Assembly (NCBI GenBank): GCA_900542295.1
Contig: UQNJ01000012.1
Span: forward strand, 8,233 to 72,232
Length of the DNA: 64,000 nt
Direction: 5' to 3'
Origin: an uncultured Eubacteriales bacterium
GTDB lineage: Bacteria > Bacillota > Clostridia > Peptostreptococcales > Anaerovoracaceae
A program made the translations under genes and the position numbers. Below, piece after piece: positions 60,638-64,000 of the stretch. The stretch's first letter is position 1; each line of letters opens with the position of its first letter. The notes beneath the pieces are model-generated. The model did not search any database, was not told where the DNA came from, and was given only the letters and a program-made list of their open reading frames with translations.

Positions 60638-61367
60638 AAAGATTAGGCAGTACAGGCGGAGAGTAGTAGACATAAGTAAGTCTTACAGAGAATATATCAA
60701 GTACCATTATGTTTCCTGTAGTTATCTCTTGAAGAATTATATAGTTGCTTCCCACCCCTACAAGGAATCCGTAACGGTCTTGTACTGTATTTGAACCTAC
60801 TAACTGCTCGATTCTCATATATCTGCCTATTTGAGTTCTCAGAAAACCGTTAAGAGCCTGAACTGTATCGTAGTCTATTTCTTCATCATATCCATCAGGC
60901 GTCATAGGTGCCTGAGGCATTATAATAGAAGGCTTTTCAGCAGTACCACCCATTGAAACATTGCTCATATAGGATGTCATCTGGGAATACGGAAGAGGAG
61001 AAACTTGCGAATCCTCTGATTTTGCTGCATTGATTCTATAAACAGGAGATTTGTACCATGAAGTTCCGGAAATGTTTTCTGTCTGCTGCTCAGTCTCCTG
61101 CCCGGATACCCGGCTGTTTATTACTCCCCCGGTGATTCCTTCTATATCTGAAAAACTTTCTGACTGTTCACCTGCTGTTATGTATTCTTCATTTGAAACT
61201 CCGTATTTTAAATCATCGCTTGATTCTTCCTTTTTAGAAGAAGCATCAGGAGCAGAATCTGAAACTGTTTCGTATACTTCTTCATCAAGCTGTATCTGAT
61301 CTCCGATTGAAACATTACCGGATTTTATCATTCGAGGTGTAACAATGTTGTTACAGCATGGTGCCAT
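60636..61367 (-). CDS. GerQ-like spore coat protein with long N-terminal extension
   Basis: A 243-residue protein. The C-terminal 75 residues (LNGFLRTQIGRYMRIEQLVG ... ITTGNIMVLDIFSVRLTYVY) resemble GerQ, the coat protein needed for CwlJ function. The first 165 are polar, low-complexity and rich in Ser, Glu and Asp, unlike Bacillus GerQ. It follows the cwlJ-like gene by 30 bases on the same strand, the same order as cwlJ-gerQ in Bacillus. The ATG follows GGAGG. Confidence 0.75.
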   Translation of the reverse strand: MAPCCNNIVTPRMIKSGNVSIGDQIQLDEEVYETVSDSAPDASSKKEESSDDLKYGVSNEEYITAGEQSESFSDIEGITGGVINSRVSGQETEQQTENISGTSWYKSPVYRINAAKSEDSQVSPLPYSQMTSYMSNVSMGGTAEKPSIIMPQAPMTPDGYDEEIDYDTVQALNGFLRTQIGRYMRIEQLVGSNTVQDRYGFLVGVGSNYIILQEITTGNIMVLDIFSVRLTYVYYSPPVLPNL

Positions 61368-61397
61368 AAAATACCTCCAGGTTTGATTTTGGGTGAA

Positions 61398-61841
61398 TCA
61401 AGTATCGGCATAATAATCGGTGGGAGCATAAAAACAATGATCCCCTATGCGATTATGGAGAACGCCTACTCTTGTTGGAAAATTTTTAGGACAGGAAGAA
61501 CTGTAAGGATTGAAAAAAAACAATGAATTATCTATACCTGCCAGACGGCCGCCGGCCATAGCCCAATCTGCTATTTGATAGTGTATATCAAGGGGACGCA
61601 TGTTATATACATTCTGTGAATTATATGAACCTGCGACAGATTCCTGCATACATACAAACTGGTGGGGCTGTGTTATTACGGCTCTTACATCACCTCCATT
61701 GCCTATGCGGCTGAACTCTCCTTCTGTAGCGGTGGCCCGGTTCATTACGACGGTAGCTACTGCCGCCATACCTTGTTCACCTTCGCCTCCGGCTTCACAT
61801 TGGATTAGCCTTGCGAAAAGCTCTCTTGTATCTAATGCCAT
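61398..61841 (-). CDS. cwlJ: CwlJ/SleB-type cortex-lytic hydrolase
   Basis: A 147-residue Hydrolase_2 family protein, close to CwlJ in size and without signal peptide or binding domain. RLIQCEAGGEGEQGMAAVATVVMNR carries the likely catalytic Glu. It degrades spore cortex during germination. It is preceded by AGGTG and by a candidate sigma-K promoter, and followed by its probable partner GerQ-like protein. Confidence 0.9.
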   Translation of the reverse strand: MALDTRELFARLIQCEAGGEGEQGMAAVATVVMNRATATEGEFSRIGNGGDVRAVITQPHQFVCMQESVAGSYNSQNVYNMRPLDIHYQIADWAMAGGRLAGIDNSLFFFNPYSSSCPKNFPTRVGVLHNRIGDHCFYAPTDYYADT

Positions 61842-61863
61842 AGTTCACCTCCATGGACTGATA

Positions 61864-61891
61864 TATTCTATGCCTGATACTTAAGATTTGT
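61864..61891 (-). promoter_or_regulatory. candidate sigma-K/E promoter for cwlJ-gerQ
   Basis: On the reverse strand, AC (61891-61890), 17 bases, then CATAGAATA (61872-61864), matching AC-N17-CATAnnnTA, about 25 bases before the ATG at 61841. Confidence 0.55.
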
Positions 61892-61964
61892 GATAGGTTA
61901 TTGAATGAATTTTAAAATTATAATATAATTAGTTATCATAACAGGGGATATGAAAGGGATTGAG

Positions 61965-63902
61965 ATGAAAGTTAAAAAACGAGAGTTTATTTTTTTTGCC
62001 GAAAATTTTGCAGCACTTATTTTGTTGCAGATATTATTCATTATTTTTACGACAGGGATTAAAGATTCAGAATATTGGTTTTGGGAAGTCCTTGTAATTG
62101 CTCTGATGTCATCCTCTTCTGCTGCAATGATGACTTTTCTGAGGATATTTTTACCGGATAGAGGCGGGAAAATAGCATATGGAATAGCTATGGGCTTTAC
62201 TGCTGCCATGTTTGCGGCACAGGAGGTATATTATGCCTTATTCGGTACATTTTTTACTGTTTATTCTATGATTAACAGCGCTCAGGTCACGGAATTCATG
62301 GATGTTATCCTGATAAATATTTGGAATGAAAAACTTCCCCTGCTGCTTATCATAGCTGTGGGAGCAGCAACTATAGCAAGACAGAACAGGAAAAAGGTTT
62401 TTTCAAAAAATATTTGCTGCAAGAGTAAAAAAATCCCGTCAGCAATTATGGCAGCAATTTGTTTGCTGTCTTTTCTTGGAAGTCTTATTATAGGGATACC
62501 TGAAAATTCCAATCCAAAATCTATTCATCAAAATATTTACGGCATAGGAGAAATACGGGAAAGTGTAGAGAGCCTCGGACTTATAGGAGCTATGGAGATT
62601 GACTGCCTTAAGCTTGTTATAGGATATGAACCTTCGGTGGAGGCTGAAGCCGACTATTGCAGTACTGATAATCGGGATAATGTGATAGGAAACCTGGATT
62701 TTCAAAAGTTAGAAAAAGAAGAGACGGATAGCACCATAAAAACCATGCATAGATATTTCGGAAGCAGGCAGCCTACTGAAAAGAACGATAAAACAGGCAT
62801 ATTTAAAGGAAAGAATCTGATATTTATTACTGCCGAAAGCTTCACTGATTTTGCAATAGATAAAAAATATACGCCTACCTTGTATAAGCTTAAGACAGAA
62901 GGTTTCAATTTTACTGACTTCTATAATCCGCTGTGGGGAGTAAGTACAATAGACGGAGAATATGTCAACCTTCTGGGACTTATACCTAAACCGGGCGTTT
63001 GGTCCATGAAAGAATCGTCAAAAAATTATCTGCCGCTGACACTTGCTCACAGCATGTCAGATATAGGATATGATGCAAAAGCATATCATAATCACAGTGT
63101 TTATTATTATCAGAGAGATAAGTCCCATCCAAACCTGGGATATGATTTTAAGGGACAGGGTAGAGAATATTCATTCAAAGAGACATGGCCCGAATCAGAT
63201 CTTGAAATGATAGACAAGACGACTTCTGATTTCCTTACACCTGATGAAAACGGTGAGATAAAGCCGTTCAGTGTATATTATCTTACAGTCAGCGGACATC
63301 TTGAGTACAACTTTTATGATGATGACATGGCGATAAAAAACAGGGAAGTAGTAGAGGATATGCCGTTGTCTGATGCATGTAAGGCATATATGGCGGCTAA
63401 CATAGAGCTGGACAAGGCAATTGAACTTTTGATTGAAAGGCTGAAAGAAGCCGGGGAGCTTGACAATACCGTGATAGCTCTGGCCGGAGATCATTATCCC
63501 TATGGGCTCGATGCATCTGAAATAAGCGAATTCAGAGGGCATGAGACAGACGAAGAATATGAACTTTACAAAAGTACATTTTTGCTGTGGACACCGGACA
63601 TGGAGCCTGAGACAGTGGATAAGCTAAGCAGCAATATGGATATATTACCTACTTTATGTAATATGTTTGGCATAGAGTACGACTCAAGGCTGTTAATGGG
63701 GAAAGATATTTTCTCCGAAAGTGAGGGATTTGTTGTATTTAAGGATAAGGACTGGATAAGCGAAAGGGGAAGCCGGAAATCCCTTGAAGGGAAAGACGAT
63801 GAATATGTGGCGGCTGCAGATAAAAAGGTTGCGGATATGTTCGCCTATTCTGCACTTGTTATTGACAGAGATTATTATTATTATCTTAAACCGTACCTGT
63901 AA
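61965..63902 (+). CDS. LTA synthase-like membrane phosphotransferase
   Basis: A protein of about 645 residues with five N-terminal membrane segments (about 10-190) and an extracellular sulfatase-fold domain. FITAESF has the metal-binding Glu, GVSTIDGEYV the likely nucleophile Thr, and ALAGDHYPYG metal ligands. Family members transfer glycerol-phosphate to glycolipid or other envelope polymers. The ATG at 61965 is favoured by AAAGGGA six bases before; the ATG at 61950 is less well placed. A terminator follows. Confidence 0.9.
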   Translation: MKVKKREFIFFAENFAALILLQILFIIFTTGIKDSEYWFWEVLVIALMSSSSAAMMTFLRIFLPDRGGKIAYGIAMGFTAAMFAAQEVYYALFGTFFTVYSMINSAQVTEFMDVILINIWNEKLPLLLIIAVGAATIARQNRKKVFSKNICCKSKKIPSAIMAAICLLSFLGSLIIGIPENSNPKSIHQNIYGIGEIRESVESLGLIGAMEIDCLKLVIGYEPSVEAEADYCSTDNRDNVIGNLDFQKLEKEETDSTIKTMHRYFGSRQPTEKNDKTGIFKGKNLIFITAESFTDFAIDKKYTPTLYKLKTEGFNFTDFYNPLWGVSTIDGEYVNLLGLIPKPGVWSMKESSKNYLPLTLAHSMSDIGYDAKAYHNHSVYYYQRDKSHPNLGYDFKGQGREYSFKETWPESDLEMIDKTTSDFLTPDENGEIKPFSVYYLTVSGHLEYNFYDDDMAIKNREVVEDMPLSDACKAYMAANIELDKAIELLIERLKEAGELDNTVIALAGDHYPYGLDASEISEFRGHETDEEYELYKSTFLLWTPDMEPETVDKLSSNMDILPTLCNMFGIEYDSRLLMGKDIFSESEGFVVFKDKDWISERGSRKSLEGKDDEYVAAADKKVADMFAYSALVIDRDYYYYLKPYL

Positions 63903-63907
63903 ATAAA

Positions 63908-63943
63908 AAATCTCCTGATACTTGACAGTACAGGAGATTTTTA
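63908..63943 (+). terminator. terminator after LTA synthase-like gene
   Basis: A 10-bp stem (AAATCTCCTG with CAGGAGATTT) with a 13-base loop and T-run. Confidence 0.85.
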
Positions 63944-64000
63944 TGTAGGCCTATAGGACAAAAAGAGTTGGTAAAAGCCGCTATAATCGTTGAAATTCAA

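Noticed and set aside
1..64000. CRISPR array
   Set aside because: No regularly spaced identical repeats of suitable length anywhere in the window.

Overview
The window is a chromosomal segment of a low-GC, endospore-forming Firmicute. Spore genes are spread along it: spmA/spmB, spoIID, a SpoVAF/GerA-family gene and a cwlJ-gerQ-like pair. The gene content fits an anaerobic member of Clostridia: class III fructose bisphosphatase, Fe-S aldo/keto reductase, a raiA-type RNA, CWB2 cell-wall protein and the cdaA-cdaR-glmM-glmS operon. A position near the Eubacteriales Family XIII / Peptostreptococcales is an inference from general gene style; no rRNA or tRNA gene was seen to settle it.

Region 1 (1-37.1 kb) is core chromosome. 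In order it holds ricT-trmN6; spmAB (reverse); a small membrane protein-abrB-murA; spoIID; fbp; a PucR regulator divergent from an ornithine-cyclodeaminase-like gene and an aminotransferase; an Fe-S aldo/keto reductase; an ECF S-component with an amidohydrolase; an FHA-FtsW fusion with a penicillin-binding protein; a large LRR/CWB2 surface protein; a VanRS-like two-component system; GNAT and nadE (reverse); a yhaM-cca-recD2-comF run; a raiA-type RNA and hpf; cdaA-cdaR-glmM-glmS; and ahcY with a TIGR01440 gene. The surface protein has ten consecutive G between its -35 and -10 boxes, the classic design of a phase-variable promoter.

Region 2 (about 37.14-49.46 kb) is a nested mobile element. The outer element (about 12.3 kb with its insert, about 7.1 kb without) is Tn4451-like. 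It has imperfect terminal inverted repeats, a large serine recombinase, a TnpW-like protein, a TetR/flavodoxin-ferredoxin cargo pair, a KTR protein, Tn916-type sigma and HTH proteins, and an XRE-ImmA switch with three operator copies. A second element of 5,264 bp sits inside the recombinase gene. Taking it out at the 5-bp repeat TCATT restores an uninterrupted 549-codon recombinase frame, and its ends carry perfect 13-bp arms placed symmetrically about that core. The inner element carries an alkylation-damage set: AlkA, a stand-alone Ada zinc domain, a monooxygenase-like protein, Ogt and a SAM methyltransferase, divergent from an AraC regulator. Its own recombinase has shrunk to a 77-codon remnant, so neither element appears able to move without help in trans.

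Region 3 (49.5-64 kb) returns to core chromosome: an NhaC antiporter, a membrane-anchored LuxR regulator, gltX (reverse), a SpoVAF/GerA-family gene, an acyl-CoA ligase, csoR and a copA whose 3' end is fused to a copZ-like domain with its own internal ribosome binding site, a gerQ/cwlJ-like spore germination pair (reverse), and an LTA-synthase-like sulfatase-fold protein.
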